Virus record (IMG/VR): IMGVR_UViG_3300030333_006459
Coordinates: 1 to 38,355 of that record
Length of the DNA: 38,355 nucleotides
Direction: 5' to 3' (one strand)
Source: a virus
Each line of letters starts with the position of its first letter. Position 1 is the stretch's first letter. Made by a program: the position numbers and the translations under genes. Below the pieces are notes generated by a model that had not been told where the DNA came from, searched no databases, and saw nothing but the letters and a program-made list of their open reading frames with translations. Below, piece by piece: positions 1-6,883 of the stretch.

Positions 1-1148
1 ACACCGATTAATGCTTCTTTCTCTGTGGTTCTTCGCCAGATATCACGGAGGTAGTGGAAATCAGAGTAGCCTGCTTGCAGGGTACCAATAAAAGCAGCCG
101 CCTTAACTCTGGCATTCAAATCCTCTTGGCTCTCGACATCGCTTACATTCACCTCTGTTAAATTACAGAATTGATATGGACGGAGGGCAATCTCACAACA
201 AGGATTTGTGCCCCAGTCTTTATCATTAGAAAAATAAAAACCGGGCTCTCCACTACCGGACTCTTTCACTCTCTCCCAAAGATCTTGGAAGTATTCTTTC
301 GTGATACGGTGTCGAAGGAGCACAACAGAATTGTTAGCTCTACCTCTCTGTGGGGCTGTTTCCCACCAGTTGCCTGTCTTTGCGGCAATCATTTCATTAT
401 CGTCTGCTGAAAACAGGGAGATCAAGGCTGCTCTACGGATACCACCAGCCAACACTGCGTCGGCAATATGACATATCATATCGTGAGCTTCAATGGTAGA
501 TAGTTTGTCTCCGTTTTCTTTTGCCTCGAACATACCCTGCAATTTAACCAAGCACTCTTTTAATGGCTGTGGTCCGGGGGCACGACCGCCAGATGTTACT
601 AATCTTGCTCCCTTGGGTCGAATATCTGAATAGTCGAAACGCAACTTGGAGCCAGCATAAAAATAAGACCTGACCAAAGTCTTGACTGCATCTGCCCAAC
701 CCTCGATTGAATCGTTGACCAAGAAGCGACGAGTTCGTTTGGACGTGGGCTTATTGATGGCTGGTAGTTTTTCAACGTGGTGCTTTTGAACACTATACCC
801 TACGCCTGTTCCACCAAGTAGCAAAAACATAATCTCGCCAAACACTCTCCAGTCATCAATGGGAGCAAAGGCACAATTATAAATACGATTTGGAGCTACC
901 TCAATGGGCTTGCCTCCAAACTGCATAGATCTCATAGATGGTAAAACTTTCTTTTTATGCACCATCTTATAAGCATCATAAATCTCTTCTTTTAGTTCTG
1001 GATATTTTTTAACGTGCATAGCTCTATTTCTATTCACGATTTCTTTCCAAGTTTCTCTGCGCTCCTTTTTAGGGAGATAACGTGCATACTTCATATGCAC
1101 TGTGATATCTGATAAAATGTCTCTTGCTACTTGATCTTTATCTGTCAT
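1..1148 (-). CDS. nrdJ: Adenosylcobalamin-dependent (class II) ribonucleoside-triphosphate reductase, C-terminus cut by window edge
   Basis: This enzyme reduces ribonucleotides to deoxyribonucleotides for phage DNA synthesis, using a B12-generated thiyl radical. About 382 codons are visible from the ATG at 1148; the rest lies beyond base 1. An early cysteine in YNCAFAP (C92) and the pair in NPCCEI (C317) and QFCNL (C328) are visible. The 11-residue spacing of the last two matches the radical cysteine and redox cysteine of the monomeric Lactobacillus leichmannii-type RTPR, and GTNPC and CNLTEVN fit the same family. The start has an AGGAAGGTGA ribosome site formed by the end of the upstream helicase gene, six bases away. 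The T4 equivalent is the two-subunit NrdA/NrdB enzyme, so this is a different solution to the same need. Family call is firm; the class II assignment rests on motif spacing. Confidence 0.88.
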   Translation of the reverse strand, partial: MTDKDQVARDILSDITVHMKYARYLPKKERRETWKEIVNRNRAMHVKKYPELKEEIYDAYKMVHKKKVLPSMRSMQFGGKPIEVAPNRIYNCAFAPIDDWRVFGEIMFLLLGGTGVGYSVQKHHVEKLPAINKPTSKRTRRFLVNDSIEGWADAVKTLVRSYFYAGSKLRFDYSDIRPKGARLVTSGGRAPGPQPLKECLVKLQGMFEAKENGDKLSTIEAHDMICHIADAVLAGGIRRAALISLFSADDNEMIAAKTGNWWETAPQRGRANNSVVLLRHRITKEYFQDLWERVKESGSGEPGFYFSNDKDWGTNPCCEIALRPYQFCNLTEVNVSDVESQEDLNARVKAAAFIGTLQAGYSDFHYLRDIWRRTTEKEALIG

Positions 1149-1154
1149 TTACGA

Positions 1155-2522
1155 TCACCTTCCTGATTTCTTTTTAAATTTATTATATTTCTCTTTGAGT
1201 GCCCTCATTTGGTCCTCGTCGCTCTTTTGAGCATGCTCCATCATTGCTGCATCTCTCTTCATTACTTCGATCTTCACATTGGATGTATCCATAAATAGTG
1301 GGAAGATTATTCCGTCCTCTCCATTTCTATTTTTTGCTACAAACATCCTACCTGTATTGTTCTGTTTGTCTGTGTGAGTTCTAGAAATAGTGCAAATAAA
1401 ATCAGCCACGAAGCACTTGTTAAATGCCTCTGAGATTGCCTCCATTGTAATTACTTCTGCGTTCACGCCTGACCTGTTCGTTTGAGATGCTGTCCATATC
1501 GGACACTCGAACTCTTGGGCAATTCCTCGGAGTTCCTCATATATAGATTCGAGTTCTATTCTTTTCTCTTTGTGCATTGTTTTCGGACGTAACAAATCTG
1601 CGTAGTCTACGATAATCATATCGATTTTTTGTCCACGATTTTTTAATTTTTCTAGGTGTGCCCTTATGTTATTTGTCGATGCTGACTTTGTTGGATATTC
1701 TTTTACGGTTAGAGATCCATCAATATCTTTTACCTTTTCATAAATTTCTTCTTTGAGTTCCATTAAGTCTGCGAGTGGGAACTTGGTAATGCAACTATCG
1801 TATCTACTAGCCACCACCGTGTCTTGCAATTCAAGAGTATAGTGGATGACAGACTTGCCCATCTTAACTGCTTCTGCTCCGAGATGAACAAGAGCCATAG
1901 ACTTACCAGCACCAGTCGGTGCGATGACGACCCCTAGCTCTCCTTTGCCCAAGCCACCTTTACAGATCTTATCTATCTCATCCCAGCCTGTAGTAACTGC
2001 ATTTCTTGCAACAAACTCAAATCTCTTTTCAAAGTCGAGAATATAATCATGACCAAAGTTGTTTTCAGCACCCAAGGTCAGCGACTTAGTAACCATCTCT
2101 TGTATCTCATCAAATGAAGACTTCTCCAAAAGAGAGAGGGACTTCATCACAGCTTCTTTGTATTTCTGCTTTCTGCAAAAATCAAGGGCTGTATCTTTGA
2201 TAAAGCCAGCATCTTCCATAGATGTATCTGAGGAAGTTAAGATGCGTTTGTAATAATCTCTGACTTGCTTTTGCATAAGAGGACTTTCGCTTGCAAGGTC
2301 CGTCCTAAGCATTGTGGTCATCGAGCTTATGTTTGGGTGGCTATCATATTTTTCCTTATATAGCAAAATCTTCTTTACGAAGAGTTGCAGATAACTAAGT
2401 TCAAAAAAGTTTATATCAAGGACTTCTGATATCTGGCTACAAAAAGCCCTGTCCTCGAACATTAACTTTGATAACTTCTCTTGAAAGTCTTTGCCGTGGC
2501 GTGAGAAGCTCGCTTTTTCCAT
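1155..2522 (-). CDS. Replicative DNA helicase, DnaB/T4 gp41 family
   Basis: This is the ring helicase that unwinds the replication fork 5'-3'. The 455-aa length is close to T4 gp41 (about 475). Residues 1-150 form a helical N-terminal domain. A RecA-like motor follows, with Walker A APTGAGKS at 201-208, the catalytic glutamate region HYTLEL near 227-232, Walker B MIIVDYADLL at about 302-311, and an SQTNRS motif near 345. The start ATG overlaps the stop of the upstream exonuclease gene by one base (TAATG), implying translational coupling. The C-terminus is basic (KKFKKKSGR). No primase is visible in the window, so the gp61 partner must lie elsewhere or be replaced. Confidence 0.9.
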   Translation of the reverse strand: MEKASFSRHGKDFQEKLSKLMFEDRAFCSQISEVLDINFFELSYLQLFVKKILLYKEKYDSHPNISSMTTMLRTDLASESPLMQKQVRDYYKRILTSSDTSMEDAGFIKDTALDFCRKQKYKEAVMKSLSLLEKSSFDEIQEMVTKSLTLGAENNFGHDYILDFEKRFEFVARNAVTTGWDEIDKICKGGLGKGELGVVIAPTGAGKSMALVHLGAEAVKMGKSVIHYTLELQDTVVASRYDSCITKFPLADLMELKEEIYEKVKDIDGSLTVKEYPTKSASTNNIRAHLEKLKNRGQKIDMIIVDYADLLRPKTMHKEKRIELESIYEELRGIAQEFECPIWTASQTNRSGVNAEVITMEAISEAFNKCFVADFICTISRTHTDKQNNTGRMFVAKNRNGEDGIIFPLFMDTSNVKIEVMKRDAAMMEHAQKSDEDQMRALKEKYNKFKKKSGR

Positions 2523-3493
2523 TATTGTCCTTTTGATTCAATAATAATTTTCTTAAAATGCACGAATAAATCGTTCCAATCATAAACCCCAAAGCCATCT
2601 TCGAGCATCATCGTTTTGGCTTTTGTCTTATTAAAGGTAGGTTCAAATTCAAGAACACAATCTTTAATACTTTGTCTCGCTTGTGGAGACATCGATGGTG
2701 TATATAATTGCATCAATTTGTAGTTTTGTTCAATCAAATCTTGTTTCTCGACAACATTTGAATAGGCTTTTAGCTTGCTATCGACTGACGCAGCGTATTC
2801 AACAACATCTGCAATAGTGTAATCTTTATCCTCGCTCATAAATGGAAATCTCTTGGATACAGTCGGAAGTCCAACACCACCTACACCGGGAAGATTATCG
2901 GACTTGTCGCCAGCCATAGCACGAGCCAAAGCAAAATTGTTTGGATGGATTGAGTATTTTTCCACTATCCTCTTCTCGTTCAAGATTTCTTTCTGAACTG
3001 GTCTGTATAATACAGTATTGCCTGAGCAAAGCTGGATAAAGTCTTTGTCGGAACTGACGATTACCTTTTGCCAGTCTTCGATGTTTTTCATATTAGCGAC
3101 AAAGGCAATAATATCGTCAGCCTCCAAGTGATCAACCATAAGCTGGCAGACTGGTAGCTGGTTTAGATACTCGAACAATCTGGTCTGTTGCCATATCTTA
3201 TTTTCAAGTTCTTCATTTTCGGTGAGATTGCGAATACCACGATTTAGTCGAATTGGCTTTCGACCTTCCTTGTATCCACCAAACGTAGATTTGCGTCGAC
3301 TTGAACCTCCGTCCCAAGCAACAACAATATGATCTGGTTTAATTTCTCTTGTTAGTTTTTGAAGTATTTTTAAAAAGCCTTTCACACCGCCGATAGGTTG
3401 TCCGTTGGCTGAAAGGCTAGGGTCTACAATATAAGCTCTGAAATACATATTTAGAGCGTCAACAATCATGATGCGTTTATTATTCATAGACAC
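2522..3493 (-). CDS. FEN-type 5'-3' exonuclease / RNase H (T4 Rnh-like)
   Basis: This is a structure-specific 5' nuclease expected to remove RNA primers and flaps from lagging strands. PIN/FEN features appear in order: an N-terminal metal-binding Asp in IMIVDALNMYFRAY, an arch-like basic stretch after AWDGGSS, the acidic cluster EADDIIAF, SSDKDFIQL, and the helix-hairpin-helix region DKSDNLPGVGGVG. At 323 aa it is close to T4 Rnh (305). Two starts are possible: GTG at 3493 or ATG at 3487 (two codons in). Neither has a strong ribosome site, and GAAGAG near the end of the upstream gene is the only candidate. The gene overlaps the downstream helicase start by one base. In A-family polymerases of bacteria this activity is fused to the polymerase; here it is a separate gene, as in T4 and T7. 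Confidence 0.88.
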   Translation of the reverse strand: MSMNNKRIMIVDALNMYFRAYIVDPSLSANGQPIGGVKGFLKILQKLTREIKPDHIVVAWDGGSSRRKSTFGGYKEGRKPIRLNRGIRNLTENEELENKIWQQTRLFEYLNQLPVCQLMVDHLEADDIIAFVANMKNIEDWQKVIVSSDKDFIQLCSGNTVLYRPVQKEILNEKRIVEKYSIHPNNFALARAMAGDKSDNLPGVGGVGLPTVSKRFPFMSEDKDYTIADVVEYAASVDSKLKAYSNVVEKQDLIEQNYKLMQLYTPSMSPQARQSIKDCVLEFEPTFNKTKAKTMMLEDGFGVYDWNDLFVHFKKIIIESKGQ

Positions 3494-3502
3494 ACTTTAT
3501 CA

Positions 3503-3712
3503 CTACTCTTCGTAGTTGTCAACATCTATTTGCAATTCATTTAAAATACTTTTGAGATCTGATTCGAAATTTTCTTGCTCTTCTTCATCAACATAATCCT
3601 CTTGTTCTAGTCTGTCCAAAAAAACATATGCCTCTGCAAGATTGTCTTTCGCATCATCTAGCTCTTCACCTTTTCTATCAAGGACCATGCGAATTAATTT
3701 AAGATCTATCAT
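3503..3712 (-). CDS. Small acidic protein of unknown function
   Basis: This 69-aa protein is strongly acidic, with runs such as VDEEEQENFESD and a VDNYEE end, and is probably a helical hairpin or coiled coil. It has a good ribosome site (AGGAG about 11 bases before the ATG at 3712). It ends nine bases before the GTG of the exonuclease gene, so it sits inside the replication operon. I recognise no family. An acidic DNA-mimic or a replication accessory role is conceivable from composition and location, but nothing in the sequence proves it. Confidence 0.7.
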   Translation of the reverse strand: MIDLKLIRMVLDRKGEELDDAKDNLAEAYVFLDRLEQEDYVDEEEQENFESDLKSILNELQIDVDNYEE

Positions 3713-3764
3713 AGTTTGAAGTCTCCTATTAATATTACATAGTCTTTAAATTTTAAAAGGGATC

Positions 3765-4007
3765 TTAATGATGGTGGGGATGGTGCTTTCTGTAACGTTT
3801 TTTGTAGCGTTTCTTATAGTATTTTTTCTTATAAATCTTGTGTTTATGATAATGCTTATGATAATAAGTTTTATAAACAACTTTATACGGGGGTGGAACT
3901 ACGACGTAGTATTCCTCATATTCATAGTAGGGGTAGTGAACGGTATGCCCAAAAGCACAACCAGAGAACAAAACAAAAAACAAACTAAGTGCTACAATCT
4001 TTTTCAT
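3765..4007 (-). CDS. Small His/Lys/Tyr-rich predicted lipoprotein
   Basis: This 80-aa protein starts MKKIVALSLFFVLFSGC: a basic n-region, a hydrophobic h-region and a lipobox-like LFSG-C with C17 as the likely lipidated residue. The mature part contains a Tyr/Pro stretch (HYPYYEYEEYYVVVPPP). The second half is almost entirely His, Lys, Tyr and Arg and ends HHPHHH. The frame extends 11 codons upstream to a GTG, but the ATG at 4007 has a GGAGG seven bases before it and begins the signal peptide, so I choose it. It lies between uvsX and the replication genes. Envelope-anchored phage lipoproteins often act in superinfection exclusion or lysis; whether this one does is inference. The His-rich tail could bind metal, and the basic tail could bind LPS, peptidoglycan or nucleic acid. 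Confidence 0.75.
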   Translation of the reverse strand: MKKIVALSLFFVLFSGCAFGHTVHYPYYEYEEYYVVVPPPYKVVYKTYYHKHYHKHKIYKKKYYKKRYKKRYRKHHPHHH

Positions 4008-4014
4008 AACGAAA

Positions 4015-4019
4015 CCTCC
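4015..4019 (-). promoter_or_regulatory. Shine-Dalgarno fixing the lipoprotein start
   Basis: GGAGG on the minus strand lies seven bases upstream of the ATG at 4007. It supports starting the lipoprotein at its signal peptide rather than at the upstream GTG at 4040. Confidence 0.75.
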
Positions 4020-4049
4020 ATTACTTATTAGACGTAGCACTTAGTTTAT

Positions 4050-5162
4050 TTATTCATCTTTTTCTTCATAAAAGTCTTCGGCGTTGCCTTCACGGTTATC
4101 GAACTTCATAACGACCTCTTCATCCATAATTTGAAGAACACGCTTTTTGAATTTGATATCTTCAAGCTTCTGGGACCACTTAGAGGCTTGGAACTTTTCA
4201 GACGTGCCATCTTCAAACATCAGTTCAAACCAAGCACCAGATTGCTTAATTTTATCTGAGCCTTTGACAGCCTCGAACCAACTCTCCTCGTCTTGAACTC
4301 CAATGTCTTCGGTTCCCCAAAGAATCTTGAAGTTACATTGGCGACCTTGTGTTCCAAACCTGCTTTTTTCTAATTTTACCTTGACCTCGGAACCAATCCT
4401 AAATCCTTTGTCATCAGTAACAAAAGAGTTCTTTGCCTTACGACCAGTTAGCCAAACACGAAGTGAGTAGGCATAAATCATAGCCTTACCACCCGGAGTC
4501 ATATAAGGTGTTGTCAAAGCCTCAGACGGACTTCGAGTGATGTTAGTTTTCAACTGGTTAAGGACCAGAAAGGTTGATTGGCTGTTTGCAATCGGTACGG
4601 TCAGCTTTGACATACCCTTTGCCAGAATACGTGCTTTCACTGCCATGGAAGAAAGGGGGTTAAAGTCTCCTTCCACGTCGGAAATAGCAGGTGTAAGAGC
4701 AAGAGAATCCCAGATAAAAAGCATCCGATTTTCATTATTAGCCAAAAGGTCTTCGATAGTTTCGAGCACAAATTCAACAGACTGAGCCTGAACATATAAA
4801 ATAGTATTGACATCGCATCCCGCCCTTTCCAAGAACGCAGGGTCAATAGCAGACTCGGAATCGAAGTAGACAACATCAATTCCTTTTTTCTGTGCATTTG
4901 CTGCGACTTGTGCTGCCAAGAACGATTTACCTGTTGCTTCAAGACCTGCGATCTCGGTTACTTTACCGACTGGAATACCAGCCAGCTTTCCTTTACAAAT
5001 AATAGAATCAAGCCAGCGAGATCCAGTGGGGATCCAATCATTGACCTCCGTTGGATTATCCTCATTTAGATTATGAGCGATATCAGCACCAGCTTTTTTG
5101 TTAATCATCTTTCTCATTTCTTCAATGGAAAGACGACCTGTCTTCACTTTTTTCAAAGCCAT
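4050..5162 (-). CDS. uvsX: UvsX/RecA-type recombinase
   Basis: This strand-exchange ATPase coats single-stranded DNA and drives recombination-dependent replication and repair. The 370-aa length compares with 391 for T4 UvsX. Walker A is GLEATGKS (73-80), the catalytic-glutamate region is YFDSESAID (99-107), and Walker B is MLFIWDSLA (about 147-155). A conserved NQLKTN stretch and a GGKA segment match the L1/L2 DNA-binding region of RecA relatives. The C-terminus is acidic (EEVVMKFDNREGNAEDFYEEKDE), as in UvsX and RecA tails. The start ATG at 5162 has AGGAG seven bases upstream. It lies just after a strong terminator following gp32, so its expression probably depends on read-through. Confidence 0.93.
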   Translation of the reverse strand: MALKKVKTGRLSIEEMRKMINKKAGADIAHNLNEDNPTEVNDWIPTGSRWLDSIICKGKLAGIPVGKVTEIAGLEATGKSFLAAQVAANAQKKGIDVVYFDSESAIDPAFLERAGCDVNTILYVQAQSVEFVLETIEDLLANNENRMLFIWDSLALTPAISDVEGDFNPLSSMAVKARILAKGMSKLTVPIANSQSTFLVLNQLKTNITRSPSEALTTPYMTPGGKAMIYAYSLRVWLTGRKAKNSFVTDDKGFRIGSEVKVKLEKSRFGTQGRQCNFKILWGTEDIGVQDEESWFEAVKGSDKIKQSGAWFELMFEDGTSEKFQASKWSQKLEDIKFKKRVLQIMDEEVVMKFDNREGNAEDFYEEKDE

Positions 5163-5176
5163 AGTATCTCCTAAAT

Positions 5177-5206
5177 AAAAAAAGTGGAGGGGGCGAACCC
5201 CCTCCG
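5177..5206 (-). terminator. Rho-independent terminator after gp32, before uvsX
   Basis: A perfect 8-bp G/C-rich stem (5186-5193 with 5198-5205) is closed by a TTCG tetraloop on the minus strand. It is followed, after AC, by seven T (5183-5177). It starts about 13 bases after the gp32 stop and ends about 14 bases before the uvsX ATG. It probably makes gp32 message far more abundant than the downstream uvsX message. Confidence 0.92.
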
Positions 5207-5218
5207 TGGCTATGGGGT

Positions 5219-5965
5219 TTAGCCAAGTAGCTCGTTGAACGCAGAGTCAACATCGTTTCCTTTGCCACTACTATACTTGGTGGTTTCAGAAGAGTTGTCT
5301 TCTGCATCCTCTTCGCCAGCGAGGAAAGTGTCCAACATCTCTTGGACCTGAGTTGATGTCTTACGATCAAAGAGAGTATCGACATCAGGAATAGTCTCCA
5401 AATAGGTTTGGACTGTTTCCTCAGTTTCAGCCAACGGGGAGGAACGTCGGCGGGGGGTAAGTGTAGTCTGTGGGAACTGTGCCCCGGCAGGCTTTCCGTA
5501 AGTCAGAACAAGGTCTGTTCCTTCTTCGACATCAGTGATATCGCCATAGTCTGGGTTCAGAACTAGGCTCAACAACTCTTGATAAGCCATCTTGCCGTAA
5601 CCCCAGATGCGAACACCTTTGTCTTCTTCTCCACGCACAACAACAGGCGAGAAGAAACGCTGGCGAGCCATAAGAGACTTAGCCATCTTAATACTGTCTT
5701 CTGTTCCATCATTGAACAGTTCTCGAATAAAGCTATCCAATGGACAGTCTTCTCCGAAGTTCTTCTTTGGGCTTAGAAAGCCGGGGTTGTTTCCAAGATT
5801 GTAATGAAACCAAAACTCCTTGAAGGGATCGCCATCTGGTGTTGGCAGGATGCGAATTGTTTGTTCTCCGTCCTGTGGTCGCCAGAAGATGTCATTGCGA
5901 CTCTTGCGGTCTTCTCCCTTTACAGAAGCCATCTTTGCTTTCATTTTATCCATATCAATTGCCAT
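5219..5965 (-). CDS. gp32: Single-stranded DNA-binding protein, T4 gp32-like
   Basis: This protein coats ssDNA at the fork and works with UvsX, the helicase and the polymerase. It is 248 aa (T4 gp32 is 301). The basic N-terminus precedes FWRPQDGEQTIRILP and FKEFWFHYNLG, the OB-fold core pattern of gp32 relatives. The C-terminus is acidic (AGEEDAEDNSSE) and ends VDSAFNELLG, like the interaction tail of gp32. T4 gp32 holds zinc with one His and three Cys. Here only one Cys (in GEDCPLDSF) and one His are visible, so the zinc site appears lost. The ATG at 5965 is preceded by GGAGA at a long spacing (about 14 bases). It is preceded by a sigma70-like promoter and followed by a strong terminator, so it looks like its own high-level transcription unit. 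Confidence 0.88.
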   Translation of the reverse strand: MAIDMDKMKAKMASVKGEDRKSRNDIFWRPQDGEQTIRILPTPDGDPFKEFWFHYNLGNNPGFLSPKKNFGEDCPLDSFIRELFNDGTEDSIKMAKSLMARQRFFSPVVVRGEEDKGVRIWGYGKMAYQELLSLVLNPDYGDITDVEEGTDLVLTYGKPAGAQFPQTTLTPRRRSSPLAETEETVQTYLETIPDVDTLFDRKTSTQVQEMLDTFLAGEEDAEDNSSETTKYSSGKGNDVDSAFNELLG

Positions 5966-6030
5966 AATAAATTTTTCTCCATAGTTAAAGTTATAGTATG
6001 CCTGACCAATTTCTCAAGCATCTGTTAATC

Positions 6031-6059
6031 ACTATACATACCATATTTTGATATGTCAA
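6031..6059 (-). promoter_or_regulatory. Sigma70-like promoter for gp32
   Basis: On the minus strand a perfect TTGACA (6059-6054) is separated by exactly 17 bases from TATAGT (6036-6031). The -35 box overlaps the stop codon of the upstream tubulin-like gene. A second, weaker pair (TTGAGA, 16 bases, TATAAC) follows at about 6018-5991. The predicted start leaves a leader of about 60 bases before the gp32 ATG. The box match is seen directly; activity is inferred. Confidence 0.75.
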
Positions 6060-6883
6060 ATGTTTTTTTGTATTTTTGTTGTTCTTGATAGAAAATAGAC
6101 GTGATTGTCTTCGTAGTTTGTTGAATAAATACCAAAGGTTGCATCGCACTCTTGGTCTATATTTTCACGGATGTTTTTAAGTAGATTTTGATCAGATTTT
6201 AGGTGATTTTCTGGGATTGCAAAGTAGTATTTTTTCTCTCTTATTTCTTCCATATTGTAGAAAGAATACTCTTCGCTGTTTTTGGGATTGACCGTGCCGA
6301 TGGTCATAATTCTGGATGGGTCGTGTAAGTCGCTATAAGTATTGAAAACTGGGTCGGTGTTATCAAAAACGTTTAGCATATGTATTGTGGATACGAGAGT
6401 TTCGTTGATTCTTTCATAATACCCAAAAACTGGTAATCCGCCGAGAACTGTCTCAATAGTTTTGTTTTCAACGATAATCAAAGATTTAAATACACCAGAA
6501 CGTGCATACTCCTGAAAAACGTTAAAAACGGCATTTTCATTGAGAAGTTCAGTGCCGGAAAGCTCGCTCACATCTGGCTTGATGTAGAGGACATTTATTT
6601 CTGCCTTATCCCTAGCTTGCTGCAAAACACGAAGTGATGCAGAGGAGATTTTAGAGCCCCCACAAGTAATAAAAAGAGCTTCTCCGGATAAATGCTTAAA
6701 AAAGTATTCTAAATCAGGATTATAGGCATCATATAGCTCAGGATCTTCATATTTGGGATAAACATAGTAATTCATCTCATCACTGTGGCGATGGTCAATC
6801 TTATAAACATCGTATTGTGGATATTTCTCAAATCCACGAGCGATGTTGCAGCCTGCTTTTCCAAGTCCAATTATTTTATCCAT
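6056..6883 (-). CDS. Divergent tubulin/FtsZ-superfamily-like protein
   Basis: This 275-aa protein shows the order of FtsZ landmarks in degenerate form. The N-terminus MDKIIGLGKAGCNIARGF matches the FtsZ T1 nucleotide loop (IGVGGGGxNA). ALFITCGGSKISSASLRVL (69-87) sits where FtsZ has the GGGTGTG signature loop and its following helix. INVLYIKPDVSELSG (96-110) matches the VVTKPF strand, and SLIIVENKTIETVLG (134-148) matches the LIVIPN strand. VFNTYSDLHD (179-188) matches the T7 synergy-loop region. The GTP signature and the T7 acidic residue are both altered, so GTP hydrolysis is doubtful. It overlaps the polymerase end by 13 bases and precedes gp32, placing it in the replication operon. It could be a filament for DNA positioning or a factor that disturbs host FtsZ. 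The superfamily call is by eye and needs a profile search. Confidence 0.6.
   Translation of the reverse strand: MDKIIGLGKAGCNIARGFEKYPQYDVYKIDHRHSDEMNYYVYPKYEDPELYDAYNPDLEYFFKHLSGEALFITCGGSKISSASLRVLQQARDKAEINVLYIKPDVSELSGTELLNENAVFNVFQEYARSGVFKSLIIVENKTIETVLGGLPVFGYYERINETLVSTIHMLNVFDNTDPVFNTYSDLHDPSRIMTIGTVNPKNSEEYSFYNMEEIREKKYYFAIPENHLKSDQNLLKNIRENIDQECDATFGIYSTNYEDNHVYFLSRTTKIQKNI

Noticed and set aside
3497-3525. TTGACA-17-TAAAGT promoter-like match near the end of the 69-aa gene
   Set aside because: The -10 box is weak and the start would fall on the exonuclease start codon, so chance is more likely.
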